Source of the DNA: Mesorhizobium muleiense | GTDB lineage: Bacteria > Pseudomonadota > Alphaproteobacteria > Rhizobiales > Rhizobiaceae | Reading direction: 5' to 3' | Assembly (NCBI RefSeq): GCF_900099905.1 | Contig: NZ_FNEE01000014.1 | Location: 88,208-152,207 of the forward strand | Length of the DNA: 64,000 bases | Part shown: one piece after another, positions 34,558 through 43,904 of the stretch | How positions within the stretch are numbered: the first letter of the stretch is position 1 | Layout of the letters: each line of letters starts with the position of its first letter | Program-made: the position numbers and the translations under genes | Notes under the pieces: model-generated | Databases searched by the model: none | Seen by the model: the letters and a program-made list of their open reading frames with translations, nothing else | What the model was told of the DNA's origin: nothing

Positions 34558-36564
34558 ATGAACAGCCAAGCAGCAGCCCTGAAGCCCGTCGCCGCCGTCT
34601 CGGAGCGCGACATGGCGAACGCCATTCGCGCACTGGCGATGGACAGCGTCCAAAAGGCCAATTCCGGTCATCCGGGCATGCCGATGGGCATGGCCGACGT
34701 TGCGACGGTGCTGTTCAGCCGCTTCATCAACATCGATCCGTCGGCGCCCAACTGGCCCGATCGCGACCGCTTCGTGCTTTCGGCCGGGCACGGCTCGATG
34801 CTGCAATATGCGCTGCACTACCTGCTCGGCTACGAAGACATGCCGATCGAGCAATTGCAGCGGTTTCGCCAGCTGGGCAGCCGCACCGCCGGACATCCCG
34901 AATATGGCCATGCGCTTGGCATCGAGACGACGACCGGTCCGCTTGGACAAGGCATCTCGACCGCCGTCGGCATGGCGCTGGCCGAGCGCATGCTGGCTGC
35001 CCGCCACGGCGCCGATCTCGTCGATCATTTCACCTACGCGATCGCCGGCGACGGCTGCCTGCAGGAAGGCATCAGCCACGAGGCGATCGACCTTGCCGGT
35101 CACCTGAAGCTCGCCCGGCTGATCGTCTTCTGGGACGACAATGCGATCTCGATCGACGGACCGACGTCGCTGTCGACATCGATGGACCAGCCGGCACGGT
35201 TCGAAGCCGCCGGATGGCATGTGCAGTCGGTGGACGGCCACGACACGGAAGCCGTCGCTGCGGCAATCGAAGCGGCGCAGCAGTCGGACCGGCCGTCACT
35301 GATCGCCTGCCGAACGGTGATCGGCAAGGGCGCGCCCAATTTGGGCGGCTCGGAAAAGACGCACGGCGCGCCGCTGGGCGATGCCGAGATCGCCGCGACG
35401 CGCGAGAACATCGGCTGGGCCTGCGCGCCGTTCGAGGTGCCGGACGACATCCTGTTCGCCTGGCGCGAAATTGCCGAGCGCGGGCAAGCGGCGCGGCACG
35501 CCTGGGAGCAGCGGTTTGCCGCCTCGCCGCAGCGCCAGGCCTTCGAGAGTGCGGTCGCCGGCACCCTGCCCGACGCGGTCTTCGAAGCGCTCGGCGCTTT
35601 CCGCAAGGAGCATGTCGAAAAGGCGACCAAGGTCGCAACGCGAAAAGCCTCCGAAATGGCGCTCGGCGCCATCAACGCCGCAACCGAGCTGACCGTCGGC
35701 GGCTCCGCAGACCTGACGCACTCGAACCTGACGATCACCAAGGGCATGGATCGCATAGCGCCTGGTGCCTATGCCGGCCGCTACATCCACTACGGCATCC
35801 GCGAGCACGGCATGGCTGCGGCCATGAACGGCATCGCGCTGCATGGCGGCTTCGTGCCTTATGGCGGCACCTTCCTGTGCTTCGCCGACTATGCCCGCGG
35901 CGCGATGCGGCTCTCGGCGCTGATGGGCCAGCGCGTCATCTATGTGATGACCCATGATTCCATCGGTCTCGGCGAGGACGGCCCGACACATCAGCCGATC
36001 GAGCACCTGGCGATGCTGCGGGCGACGCCCAACCTCAACGTCTTCCGTCCGGCCGACATCATCGAAACGGCGGAGTGCTGGGAACTGGCGCTGAAGAGCA
36101 AGAACCGGCCGAGCGTGCTGGTGCTCTCGCGCCAGAACCTGCCGATGCTGCGCCAGGCACACAGCGACGAGAACCGGTCGAGCCAGGGCGCCTACATCCT
36201 GCGCGAGCCGGCCGGACACCGCGCCGTGACGCTGATCGCCACCGGCTCGGAGGTCGAGATCGCCGTTGCCGCCGCCGAACGGCTGGAGACCGAGCACGGC
36301 ATCGCCGCCGCCGTCGTCTCGATGCCGTGCTGGGAGCTGTTCGAGGAACAGGATGCCGACACCCGCAAGGCGGTCCTCGGCTCGGCGCCGCGCGTCGCCG
36401 TCGAAGCCGCAGCACGGCTCGGCTGGGACCGCTGGATCGGCGACACCGGTGCTTTCGTCGGCATGGCCGGTTTCGGCGCCAGCGCCCCTGCCCCGGATCT
36501 CTACCGGCATTTTGACATCACGCCCGAAGCCGTCGCCGCAGCGGCGCTGAAGCTCATCATCTAG
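34558..36564 (+). CDS. cbbT: Transketolase
   Basis: The 668-residue enzyme carries the thiamine-diphosphate motif GDGCLQEGISHEA (ending near residue 180) and GHPGMPMG near residue 40, with the C-terminal pyrimidine-binding domain containing DSIGLGEDGPTHQPIEH. It interconverts sugar phosphates for RuBP regeneration. The start at ATG 34558 follows GAGGAGGA. It is in operon with cbbP and cbbA (13-bp gap). Confidence 0.96.
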   Translation: MNSQAAALKPVAAVSERDMANAIRALAMDSVQKANSGHPGMPMGMADVATVLFSRFINIDPSAPNWPDRDRFVLSAGHGSMLQYALHYLLGYEDMPIEQLQRFRQLGSRTAGHPEYGHALGIETTTGPLGQGISTAVGMALAERMLAARHGADLVDHFTYAIAGDGCLQEGISHEAIDLAGHLKLARLIVFWDDNAISIDGPTSLSTSMDQPARFEAAGWHVQSVDGHDTEAVAAAIEAAQQSDRPSLIACRTVIGKGAPNLGGSEKTHGAPLGDAEIAATRENIGWACAPFEVPDDILFAWREIAERGQAARHAWEQRFAASPQRQAFESAVAGTLPDAVFEALGAFRKEHVEKATKVATRKASEMALGAINAATELTVGGSADLTHSNLTITKGMDRIAPGAYAGRYIHYGIREHGMAAAMNGIALHGGFVPYGGTFLCFADYARGAMRLSALMGQRVIYVMTHDSIGLGEDGPTHQPIEHLAMLRATPNLNVFRPADIIETAECWELALKSKNRPSVLVLSRQNLPMLRQAHSDENRSSQGAYILREPAGHRAVTLIATGSEVEIAVAAAERLETEHGIAAAVVSMPCWELFEEQDADTRKAVLGSAPRVAVEAAARLGWDRWIGDTGAFVGMAGFGASAPAPDLYRHFDITPEAVAAAALKLII

Positions 36565-36577
36565 GAAGGACCCCAAA

Positions 36578-37657
36578 ATGGCCCGCATCACCCTTCGCCA
36601 GCTTCTCGACCATGCCGCCGAGCACGGCTACGGCGTTCCGGCATTCAACATCAACAACATGGAACAGGGCCTTGCCATCATGGAGGCAGCCGGGGCCTGC
36701 GATGCGCCGGTCATCATCCAGGCCTCGCGCGGCGCCCGCTCCTATGCCAACGACATCATGCTGGCCAAGATGATGGAGGCGTTGACCGAAATGCATCCGG
36801 CCATTCCGCTCTGTATCCATCAGGACCACGGCAACAACGAAGCCACCTGCCTTTCGGCGATCCGCCACGGCTTCACCTCGGTGATGATGGACGGCTCGTT
36901 GATGGCGGACGCCAAGACGCCGGCGAGCTACGACTACAACGTCGCCATCACCGAACGTGTCGCACGCATGGCGCATTGGGTCGGCGCTTCCGTCGAAGGC
37001 GAGCTCGGCGTGCTCGGCTCGCTGGAAACCGGCCAGGGCGAGGACGAGGACGGGCATGGCGCCGAAGGCGCGCTTTCCCACGACCAGCTTTTGACCGATC
37101 CCGATCAGGCGGTCGACTTCGTCACCGCCACCCGGGTCGACGCGCTGGCGATCGCCTGCGGCACTTCGCACGGCGCCTACAAATTCAGCCGCAAGCCCGA
37201 CGGCGGCATCCTCGCCATGCAGGTGATCGAGGCGATCCACGAAAAGCTGCCCAACACGCATCTGGTCATGCATGGCTCTTCCTCGGTACCGCAGGAACTG
37301 CAGGACGTCATCAACCGATATGGCGGCGAGATGCCCCAGACCTTTGGGGTTCCGGTCGAGGAGATCGAGCGCGGCATCCGTTACGGCGTGCGCAAGGTAA
37401 ACATCGACACCGATTGCCGCATGGCCATGGCCGGGCAGTTCCGCCGCGTCGCGACGGAGGACCCGCGCGAATTCGATCCGCGCAAATTCCTGAAACCCGC
37501 CATGGATGCCCTGCGCGACCTTTGCCGCGATCGCTTCGAGCGCTTCGGCACCGCGGGCAACGCCTCCAAGATCAGGGTCATCGCCATGGACGAGATGGCC
37601 AAACGTTATGCCGCGGGAAAACTCGACCCGCAAATCGCAACCGCGAAAGCCGCCTGA
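36578..37657 (+). CDS. cbbA: Fructose-bisphosphate aldolase class II
   Basis: Zinc-dependent aldolase of 359 residues. CIHQDHGNNEATC contains the metal-binding His pair region, and EGELGVLGSLETGQGEDEDG is the metal/cleft loop typical of the Calvin-type enzyme. It condenses triose phosphates to FBP and SBP. Gap to cbbL is 21 bp. Confidence 0.96.
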   Translation: MARITLRQLLDHAAEHGYGVPAFNINNMEQGLAIMEAAGACDAPVIIQASRGARSYANDIMLAKMMEALTEMHPAIPLCIHQDHGNNEATCLSAIRHGFTSVMMDGSLMADAKTPASYDYNVAITERVARMAHWVGASVEGELGVLGSLETGQGEDEDGHGAEGALSHDQLLTDPDQAVDFVTATRVDALAIACGTSHGAYKFSRKPDGGILAMQVIEAIHEKLPNTHLVMHGSSSVPQELQDVINRYGGEMPQTFGVPVEEIERGIRYGVRKVNIDTDCRMAMAGQFRRVATEDPREFDPRKFLKPAMDALRDLCRDRFERFGTAGNASKIRVIAMDEMAKRYAAGKLDPQIATAKAA

Positions 37658-37678
37658 GCGGCAAACAGGAGACCTGTC

Positions 37679-39172
37679 ATGAACAAGATCGACATGCCGT
37701 CAGCTGGCACGCTCAAGGAAGGCAAGGAACGCTACAAGTCGGGCGTCATCCCCTACAAGAAGATGGGCTACTGGGAGCCGGATTACCGGCCCAAGGAGAC
37801 CGATCTGATCGCCATGTTTCGGATCACGCCGCAGCCAGGCGTCGACCACGAGGAGGCGGCGGCAGCCATCGCCGGTGAATCCTCCACCGCGACGTGGACG
37901 GTGGTGTGGACCGACAGGCTGACTGCCTGCGAGCTCTACCGCGCCAAGGCGTTCAGATCCGAGCCGGTGCCGAACACCGGTCCCGGCACCAAGACCGAGC
38001 AGCAGTACTTCGCCTACATCGCCTACGACCTCGACCTGTTCGAGCCGGGCTCAATCGCCAACCTGACCGCATCGATCATCGGCAACGTGTTCGGCTTCAA
38101 GGCAGTCAAGGCCTTGCGGCTCGAGGACATGCGCATCCCGGTGGCTTACCTGAAGACCTTCCAGGGCCCGGCGACCGGCATCGTGGTGGAACGCGAGCGG
38201 CTCGACAAGTTCGGCCGGCCGCTGCTCGGCGCGACGACGAAGCCGAAGCTTGGCCTGTCAGGCCGCAACTATGGCCGCGTCGTCTACGAGGCGCTGAAGG
38301 GTGGCCTCGACTTCGTCAAGGACGACGAGAACATCAACTCGCAGCCGTTCATGCACTGGCGCGACCGCTTCCTCTACTGCATGGAGGCCGTGAACAAGGC
38401 GTCGGCCGCCACCGGCGAGGTCAAGGGCCATTATCTCAACGTCACCGCCGGCACGATGGAGGAGATGTACGAGCGCGCCGAATTCGCAAAACAGCTTGGC
38501 TCCTGCATCGTCATGATCGACCTGGTCATCGGCTACACGGCGATCCAGTCGATGGCCAAATGGGCACGCCGCAACGACATGATCCTGCACCTGCACCGCG
38601 CCGGCAACTCGACCTATTCGCGCCAGAAGAACCACGGCATGAATTTTCGCGTCATCTGCAAATGGATGCGGATGGCCGGCGTCGACCACATCCATGCCGG
38701 TACCGTTGTCGGCAAGCTGGAAGGCGACCCGCTGATGATCAAGGGCTTCTATGACACGCTGCGCGAGGAGCGCACGCCGCAGAACCTCGAAACCGGGCTG
38801 TTCTTCGACCAGGATTGGGCCTCGCTCAACAAGGTGATGCCCGTCGCCTCGGGTGGCATCCATGCCGGCCAGATGCACCAGCTGATCCATTATCTCGGCG
38901 AGGACGTCGTCCTGCAGTTCGGCGGCGGCACGATCGGCCATCCGGACGGCATCCAGGCCGGCGCGACGGCCAATCGCGTCGCGTTGGAGGCGATGATCCT
39001 CGCCCGCAACGAGGGCCGCGACTATCTGCGCGAAGGCACCAAAATCCTCGAACAGGCGGCCAGATGGTGCACGCCGCTGAAAGCTGCCCTGGAGACCTGG
39101 AAGGACGTCACCTTCAACTACGAATCGACCGACACGGCCGACTTCGTGCCAACCGCAACGCCCAGCTTCTAG
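37679..39172 (+). CDS. cbbL: RuBisCO large subunit, form I red-type (IC-like)
   Basis: The 497-residue large subunit has all key motifs: GATTKPKLGLSGRNYGR with the catalytic lysine, GGLDFVKDDENINSQPF with the carbamylated lysine and metal-binding Asp-Glu, HLHRAGNSTYSRQ with the catalytic His, and loop 6 AGTVVGKLEGD. The long N-terminus and red-type small subunit plus CbbX partner place it in the red lineage. ATG 37679 follows GGAGACC. Confidence 0.98.
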   Translation: MNKIDMPSAGTLKEGKERYKSGVIPYKKMGYWEPDYRPKETDLIAMFRITPQPGVDHEEAAAAIAGESSTATWTVVWTDRLTACELYRAKAFRSEPVPNTGPGTKTEQQYFAYIAYDLDLFEPGSIANLTASIIGNVFGFKAVKALRLEDMRIPVAYLKTFQGPATGIVVERERLDKFGRPLLGATTKPKLGLSGRNYGRVVYEALKGGLDFVKDDENINSQPFMHWRDRFLYCMEAVNKASAATGEVKGHYLNVTAGTMEEMYERAEFAKQLGSCIVMIDLVIGYTAIQSMAKWARRNDMILHLHRAGNSTYSRQKNHGMNFRVICKWMRMAGVDHIHAGTVVGKLEGDPLMIKGFYDTLREERTPQNLETGLFFDQDWASLNKVMPVASGGIHAGQMHQLIHYLGEDVVLQFGGGTIGHPDGIQAGATANRVALEAMILARNEGRDYLREGTKILEQAARWCTPLKAALETWKDVTFNYESTDTADFVPTATPSF

Positions 39173-39190
39173 ACGAAAGGAACCGTCGCC

Positions 39191-39625
39191 ATGATGACCA
39201 ATCCGGGAAACAAGGTCACGCAGGGACAGTTTTCGTTCCTGCCCGACCTGACCGATGAGCAGATTTCGGCGCAGATCAAATACGCGCTGAAAAACCACTG
39301 GGCGGTCAGCGTCGAGTACACGGACGATCCGCATCCGCGAAACACCTATTGGGAAATGTACGGCAACCCGATGTTCGACCTGAAGGACCCGGCGGGCATC
39401 CTGCTTGAAGTCAACAATTGCCGGAAAGCCATGCCCAACATGTATGTCCGGGTCACCGCCTTCGATTCGAGCAAGGGCTGGGAAGCGCCGCGCATGTCGT
39501 TCATCGTCAATCGGCCGCCCAACGAACCCGGGTTCCGGCTGCTGCGCCAGGAGCGCGACGGCCGCAGCCAGGGCTATTCGATCGTGCCTTATGCGACCGA
39601 CAGGCCCGAAGGCGAGCGGAGCTAG
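39191..39625 (+). CDS. cbbS: RuBisCO small subunit, red-type
   Basis: The 144-residue small subunit begins TQGQFSFLPDLTDEQI and carries the C-terminal extension (FRLLRQERDGRSQGYSI) that forms the central barrel in red-type enzymes. ATG 39191 is followed directly by ATG 39194; either may be used. It lies 18 bp after cbbL. Confidence 0.97.
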   Translation: MMTNPGNKVTQGQFSFLPDLTDEQISAQIKYALKNHWAVSVEYTDDPHPRNTYWEMYGNPMFDLKDPAGILLEVNNCRKAMPNMYVRVTAFDSSKGWEAPRMSFIVNRPPNEPGFRLLRQERDGRSQGYSIVPYATDRPEGERS

Positions 39626-39633
39626 CCGAAACC

Positions 39634-40572
39634 ATGCTGGACGCGATAGCAAAGGGCACTGCCGCGCCGGACGAATCGGTCGATCTGCAAGCCGAGTTCG
39701 AGGCGTCCAACATCGATGAGGTGCTGGGCAAGCTCGACCGCGAACTCGTTGGCCTGAAGCCCATCAAGACCCGCATCCGCGAGATCGCGGCGCTGCTCCT
39801 GGTCGACCGGCTTCGCCGCAAGTTCGGCCTGACCTCGGGCGCGCCGACGCTGCACATGAACTTCACTGGAAACCCCGGCACCGGAAAGACCACCGTGGCG
39901 CTCAGGATGGCCGAAATCCTGCATCGTCTCGGCTATGTCCGCGAGGGTCACATGGTCGCAGTGACGCGAGACGATCTCGTCGGCCAGTATGTCGGCCACA
40001 CCGCGCCCAAAACCCGCGAAGTGATCAAGCGCGCCATGGGCGGGGTGCTTTTCATCGACGAGGCCTACTATCTCTACAAGCCCGAGAACGAACGCGACTA
40101 CGGCCAGGAATCGATCGAGATCCTGCTGCAATGCATGGAAAACAACCGTGACGATCTGGTTGTGATTCTTGCCGGTTACAAGGACAAGATGGACCGCTTC
40201 TTTAACAGCAATCCCGGCATGCGCTCGCGCATCGCCCACCACCTCGATTTTCCCGACTACGGCGTCGGCGAGCTCAAATCGATCGCCGAGATCATACTGG
40301 CGGAACAGAATTACCGTCTCAGCGAGGCGGCGGCCAAGGCGCTCGAAGAGTATCTGCCGATCCGCATGCGGCTGCCGCATTTCTCCAACGCGCGCTCGGT
40401 CCGCAATGGGCTCGACCGGGCGCGGCTTCGCCAGGCCAACCGGCTTTTCACGTCGCGCGACCGGGTGTTGACGAAGACCGACCTTATCACCATTGAGGAA
40501 TCCGATATTCGCGGCAGCCGCGTGTTCGCGGAAGGCAAGCTCGAAGGCGAACCGGAGACGAAGGCGCGCTGA
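39634..40572 (+). CDS. cbbX: Red-type RuBisCO activase
   Basis: AAA+ protein of 312 residues that reactivates inhibited red-type RuBisCO by pulling on the large-subunit C-terminus. Walker A is GNPGTGKTT (near residue 78), Walker B GVLFIDEAYYL and the arginine-finger region NPGMRSRIAHHLDF. The start ATG 39634 is 8 bp after cbbS. Presence matches the red-type RuBisCO. Confidence 0.97.
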   Translation: MLDAIAKGTAAPDESVDLQAEFEASNIDEVLGKLDRELVGLKPIKTRIREIAALLLVDRLRRKFGLTSGAPTLHMNFTGNPGTGKTTVALRMAEILHRLGYVREGHMVAVTRDDLVGQYVGHTAPKTREVIKRAMGGVLFIDEAYYLYKPENERDYGQESIEILLQCMENNRDDLVVILAGYKDKMDRFFNSNPGMRSRIAHHLDFPDYGVGELKSIAEIILAEQNYRLSEAAAKALEEYLPIRMRLPHFSNARSVRNGLDRARLRQANRLFTSRDRVLTKTDLITIEESDIRGSRVFAEGKLEGEPETKAR

Positions 40573-40633
40573 CACGATGACGCCGGTTGGTGTGCAGCGA
40601 CCGGAAACCGAAGACGGAATGGAGCCGACGACC

Positions 40634-41320
40634 ATGGGTACCAAGACAATCATCGCCCCCTCGGTGCTTTCTGCGGATTTCTCGCGGCTCGGCGACGAGG
40701 TCGAAGCAGTCGTCCGGGCGGGCGCCGACTGGATCCATCTCGACGTGATGGACGGTCATTTCGTGCCCAACATCACCTTCGGTCCGCCGGTGATCAAGGC
40801 GATCCGCAATCGAACCGACAAGGTCTTCGACTGTCACCTGATGATTGCGCCGGCCGACGCCTATCTCGCCGCCTTCGCCGATGCCGGCTGCGACATCATC
40901 ACCGTGCACGCCGAGGCCGGGCCGCATCTCGACCGTTCGCTGCAGGCGATCAGGAATCTCGGCAAGAAGGCCGGCGTGTCGCTGAACCCGTCGACGCCGG
41001 AAAGCGTCATCGAATATGTGCTCGACCGGCTCGATCTGGTGCTTCTGATGACGGTCAATCCGGGCTTCGGCGGCCAGGCGTTCATTCCGGCGGTCGTCGA
41101 CAAGGTCAGGCGGGTCAAGGCGCTGATCGGCAATCGCCCGATCGACATCGAGATCGACGGCGGCGTCACCCCCGAGACCGCCCCGCTGGTCAGCGCGGCC
41201 GGCGCCAATGTGCTGGTCGCCGGCTCGGCTATCTTCAAGGGCGGCAGCGAGGCGGCCTATCGCGCCAATATCGGCGCCATCAGGCAGGCAGCCGACGGCG
41301 CGATCCGGAAAGCCGCGTAA
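40634..41320 (+). CDS. cbbE: Ribulose-phosphate 3-epimerase
   Basis: TIM-barrel enzyme linking xylulose-5-P and ribulose-5-P. Starting at ATG 40634 (MGTKTIIAPSVLSADFSRL) it has 228 residues, the normal length; ATG 40619 and ATG 40577 are in frame and possible. Motifs include LDVMDGHFVPNITFGP, MTVNPGFGGQAFI and EIDGGV. It is 61 bp after cbbX and 22 bp before the thioredoxin-fold gene. Confidence 0.95.
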   Translation: MGTKTIIAPSVLSADFSRLGDEVEAVVRAGADWIHLDVMDGHFVPNITFGPPVIKAIRNRTDKVFDCHLMIAPADAYLAAFADAGCDIITVHAEAGPHLDRSLQAIRNLGKKAGVSLNPSTPESVIEYVLDRLDLVLLMTVNPGFGGQAFIPAVVDKVRRVKALIGNRPIDIEIDGGVTPETAPLVSAAGANVLVAGSAIFKGGSEAAYRANIGAIRQAADGAIRKAA

Positions 41321-41342
41321 ACCCATTTCATCGGAGCATAAC

Positions 41343-41900
41343 ATGGGGGCAATCCCACCTGTCTGCGATTTCGGCTGGCAAGCCATCGATGCCGTCTTGC
41401 CCGGCGTCGACGGCAAATCGCATTCGATCTTCAGCCATGCCGGTCCGAACGGGCTGGTGGTGGCCTTCATCTGCAACCACTGCCCTTACGTGAAGGCGGT
41501 GATTTCCCGCATCGTCCGCGATGCCGACGACCTCAAGCCCGAAGGCATCGGCTTTGTCGCGATCAACGCCAACGATGCCGACGCCTATCCGGATGATTCC
41601 TTCGACAACATGAAGCTCTTCGCCAAGGCGAACGGCTTCACTTTCCCCTACCTCCACGACGAGCGCCAGACGGTGGCGCGTGCCTATGGAGCCGTTTGCA
41701 CTCCGGATTTCTTCGGGCTCAACAGCGAATTGACGCTGCAATATCGCGGCAGGCTGGACGCGGCGCGGCGCGACGCTGGACCGCCCGGACTAAGACGCGA
41801 CCTTTTCGAGGCGATGAGGCAAATTGCCCGAACCGGCGACGGACCGCTGGACCAGATCGCTTCGATCGGCTGCTCGATCAAGTGGAAGGACGCCGCATGA
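41343..41900 (+). CDS. Thioredoxin-fold peroxiredoxin/TlpA-like protein within the cbb operon
   Basis: The 185-residue protein is a thioredoxin-like AhpC/TSA-type protein. The active-site-like CNHCPYV (a CxxC) is at about residues 44-50, followed by GIGFVAINANDADAYPDDS and TPDFFGLN with the cis-Pro region. No signal peptide is apparent, so it should be cytoplasmic. It overlaps cbbZ by four bases (ATGA) and lies 22 bp after cbbE, so it is part of the Calvin operon; a redox role toward Calvin enzymes is an attractive guess. Confidence 0.8.
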   Translation: MGAIPPVCDFGWQAIDAVLPGVDGKSHSIFSHAGPNGLVVAFICNHCPYVKAVISRIVRDADDLKPEGIGFVAINANDADAYPDDSFDNMKLFAKANGFTFPYLHDERQTVARAYGAVCTPDFFGLNSELTLQYRGRLDAARRDAGPPGLRRDLFEAMRQIARTGDGPLDQIASIGCSIKWKDAA

Positions 41901-42598
41901 ACGTCGGCATGAGTAGGCCGTTTCGATCGCCGAAGGCGATCCTGTTCGATCTCGACGGCACGCTGGTCGATTCGGCGCCCGATATAACCGCCGCGGTCAA
42001 CGAATTGCTGGCCGGTCGCGATCTGCCGCCGCTGCGCCTGGAACAGGTCAGGGCGATGATCGGCGGCGGCGTCAGGAAACTGGTCGAGCGAGCCTTCGCG
42101 GCATCCGGCGCGCCGCTCCTCGGCAGCGCCCTCGACGAGGCCAACCGTGCCATGGCGCCGATCTACCGCAGACATCTGACCGGCCTGACGACGCTGATGC
42201 CCGGCGTCAGGGAGGTTCTCACCCACTTCCATTTGAGCGGAATAGCCATGGGCGTGGTGACCAACAAGCCGCAGCTGGCGGCTCGCGAAATCCTGCTGCA
42301 TTTCGGGCTGACGGAGCATCTCGGCGCGATCGTCGGCGGAGACGCGGTGACTTGCCTGAAACCGGCGCCCGACGCTCTGCTGCTGGCGCTCGACCAGCTT
42401 CAGGTCGAGCCTCGTGACGCACTGATGGTCGGAGACAGCGGCGCCGACGTGGCCGCCGCCCGCGCCGCCGGCATGCCGGCTATCCTGCTGCGTGGCGGCT
42501 ACACCCAAATTGCCGTTGAAGCGCTTGGCGCCGACCTCGTTTGCGACGGCCTGCTCGATCTGCCTTCCGCGATGCGCAGGCTGCAAGACGCCGCTTGA
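41897..42598 (+). CDS. cbbZ: Phosphoglycolate phosphatase
   Basis: HAD-superfamily phosphatase of 233 residues: motif I LFDLDGTLVDSAP, motif II VVTNK, and the motif III/IV segments KPAPD and MVGDSGADVAAARAAG. In cbb operons this gene removes 2-phosphoglycolate made by RuBisCO oxygenation. It ends the cbb operon and is convergent with the cytochrome gene at 42682. Confidence 0.92.
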   Translation: MNVGMSRPFRSPKAILFDLDGTLVDSAPDITAAVNELLAGRDLPPLRLEQVRAMIGGGVRKLVERAFAASGAPLLGSALDEANRAMAPIYRRHLTGLTTLMPGVREVLTHFHLSGIAMGVVTNKPQLAAREILLHFGLTEHLGAIVGGDAVTCLKPAPDALLLALDQLQVEPRDALMVGDSGADVAAARAAGMPAILLRGGYTQIAVEALGADLVCDGLLDLPSAMRRLQDAA

Positions 42599-42681
42599 CC
42601 GGCGCCAACCAGTGCGGGCGCCGGCCGAACGCAGTTTGCGAACGGCCGGCGAAGTCGCGTTACTCCTGCAGAAAAACCGGG

Positions 42682-43062
42682 TTATTTGGAGTATTGCTTC
42701 AGATAGGCGATGACGTTGGCGAGATCCTCGTCCTTCTTGAGACCGGGAAACGCCATCTTCGTACCCTTGATCATGCCCTTCGGGTCGCGAAGATAATTCG
42801 TCAGCGTGGCTTCGTCCCATTTGACGCCGGATTTGCCCGCCTCGGCCATCGGTTTGGAATATTTGAACCCCGGATGCGTGCCGGCCGTCCGGCCGATAAC
42901 GCCGCTCAATGACGGGCCGATCTTGTTCTTGTCCTCGTCGACGACGTGGCAGGCCTTGCACTTGGCGAAGACCTTCTCACCCGCCGCGGCATCCTGTGCC
43001 TGCGATTGGTTTGTAATAAACGTCGCAACGGACACGACGGCGAAAAATGCGACTGCACGCAT
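42682..43062 (-). CDS. Class I cytochrome c (c550/c2-like), periplasmic
   Basis: A 126-residue monohaem cytochrome with signal peptide (AFFAVVSVATFITNQSQA), haem site CKACH at about residues 35-39 and the distal Met in KGTKMAFPGLKK near residue 104. The mitochondrial-type mature domain suits an electron carrier to the terminal oxidase. Being in the methanol block, it may accept electrons from XoxG; this is inference. Confidence 0.88.
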   Translation of the reverse strand: MRAVAFFAVVSVATFITNQSQAQDAAAGEKVFAKCKACHVVDEDKNKIGPSLSGVIGRTAGTHPGFKYSKPMAEAGKSGVKWDEATLTNYLRDPKGMIKGTKMAFPGLKKDEDLANVIAYLKQYSK

Positions 43063-43301
43063 GGCATTTCCTCATTGATCGTCAAGGTGCCCTGGACGAT
43101 TAGCGCATGCCTTTGTCTGATCATCGGCATGCATCGTTTTATACAGAGCGAAAACGTCTCCGTTGTGGAGTTGCAACGCCTGCACCCTGGAAGCTACCCG
43201 GCAGATGAGCGATGTCAACCGGTACCCAAGTTCAAGGCAGTCGCTTCGGGTTTGCGCTGCCTTCCAACGTTGAAGGCTGGCGAAAGCCGAAGCGACATCC
43301 A

Positions 43302-43482
43302 ATCTCCCCCCTTGCGGGGGAGATGTCCGGCAGGACAGAGGGGGGTGGGAAGGATCGCCAACTTTCGGCTTTATCCATCCCAACCGGAAATCAGCCTGAG
43401 GGTGTGGCTGTAATTGATCGACAGGTCGGAGGGACAGCCCCCCCTCTGCCCTGCCGGGCATCTCCCCCGCAAGGGGGGAGAT
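43302..43482. repeat. Large inverted repeat (44-bp arms) in the intergenic region
   Basis: The left arm 43302-43345 (begins ATCTCCCCCCTTGCGGGGG) and the right arm about 43438-43482, which ends in its reverse complement, differ at only a few positions and enclose about 92 bp. Each arm also has its own CCCCC-TTGC-GGGGG hairpin. The motif looks like the dispersed palindromic elements of Mesorhizobium and relatives. The surrounding 43063-43655 region otherwise contains no gene I can support. Confidence 0.75.
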
Positions 43483-43655
43483 CGGCAGCTTCACCGACGG
43501 CGCGATTGACGGCCATCGGGCGAACGCGTAGCCTCAAACCATTCCGGTTTTCCATGGGCACCTCGGGACTCCGGCAGTTGGCGATTTTGTCCAGGCTCGC
43601 GGATCGGGCCGGAACTCGCCAAAGCGGGCGTCTTCAAGCGCGCAAGAGGTGCTGA

Positions 43656-43865
43656 ATGGATATGGTCGACCTCATCTTGACGGTTTGCCTGATTGCCAAT
43701 CCGGGCAATTGCCGAGACGAACATCTCTATTTCGAGAGCCGCGGCTCACTGTTCCAATGCATGATGCTGGCGCCCACCGAAATCGCGAAATGGTCGCAGG
43801 AACACCCGACCCTCAAGGTCAAGCGCTGGAAATGCGCTTTCCCGAACAAAGACCGTGCGATCTGA
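43656..43865 (+). CDS. Small Cys-containing protein (69 aa), paralogue of the one at 21807
   Basis: The peptide has LTVCLIANPGNC near the N-terminus and EIAKWSQEHPTLKVKRWKC toward the end, with five cysteines and conserved Trp, His-Pro and Arg-Trp positions shared with the 66-residue protein at 21807-22007. It lies 39 bp before the ABC binding-protein gene. No signal peptide cleavage site is obvious. Function unknown. Confidence 0.6.
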   Translation: MDMVDLILTVCLIANPGNCRDEHLYFESRGSLFQCMMLAPTEIAKWSQEHPTLKVKRWKCAFPNKDRAI

Positions 43866-43904
43866 TCGGCGCCCCGGCCCGTTACGGCCCCGGGAGGAGA
43901 CATC

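Noticed and set aside
43302..43482. The two repeat arms as an ordinary rho-independent terminator
   Set aside because: Arms of 44 bp enclosing about 92 bp, each with its own hairpin, fit a dispersed element better than a terminator, and no T-run follows.
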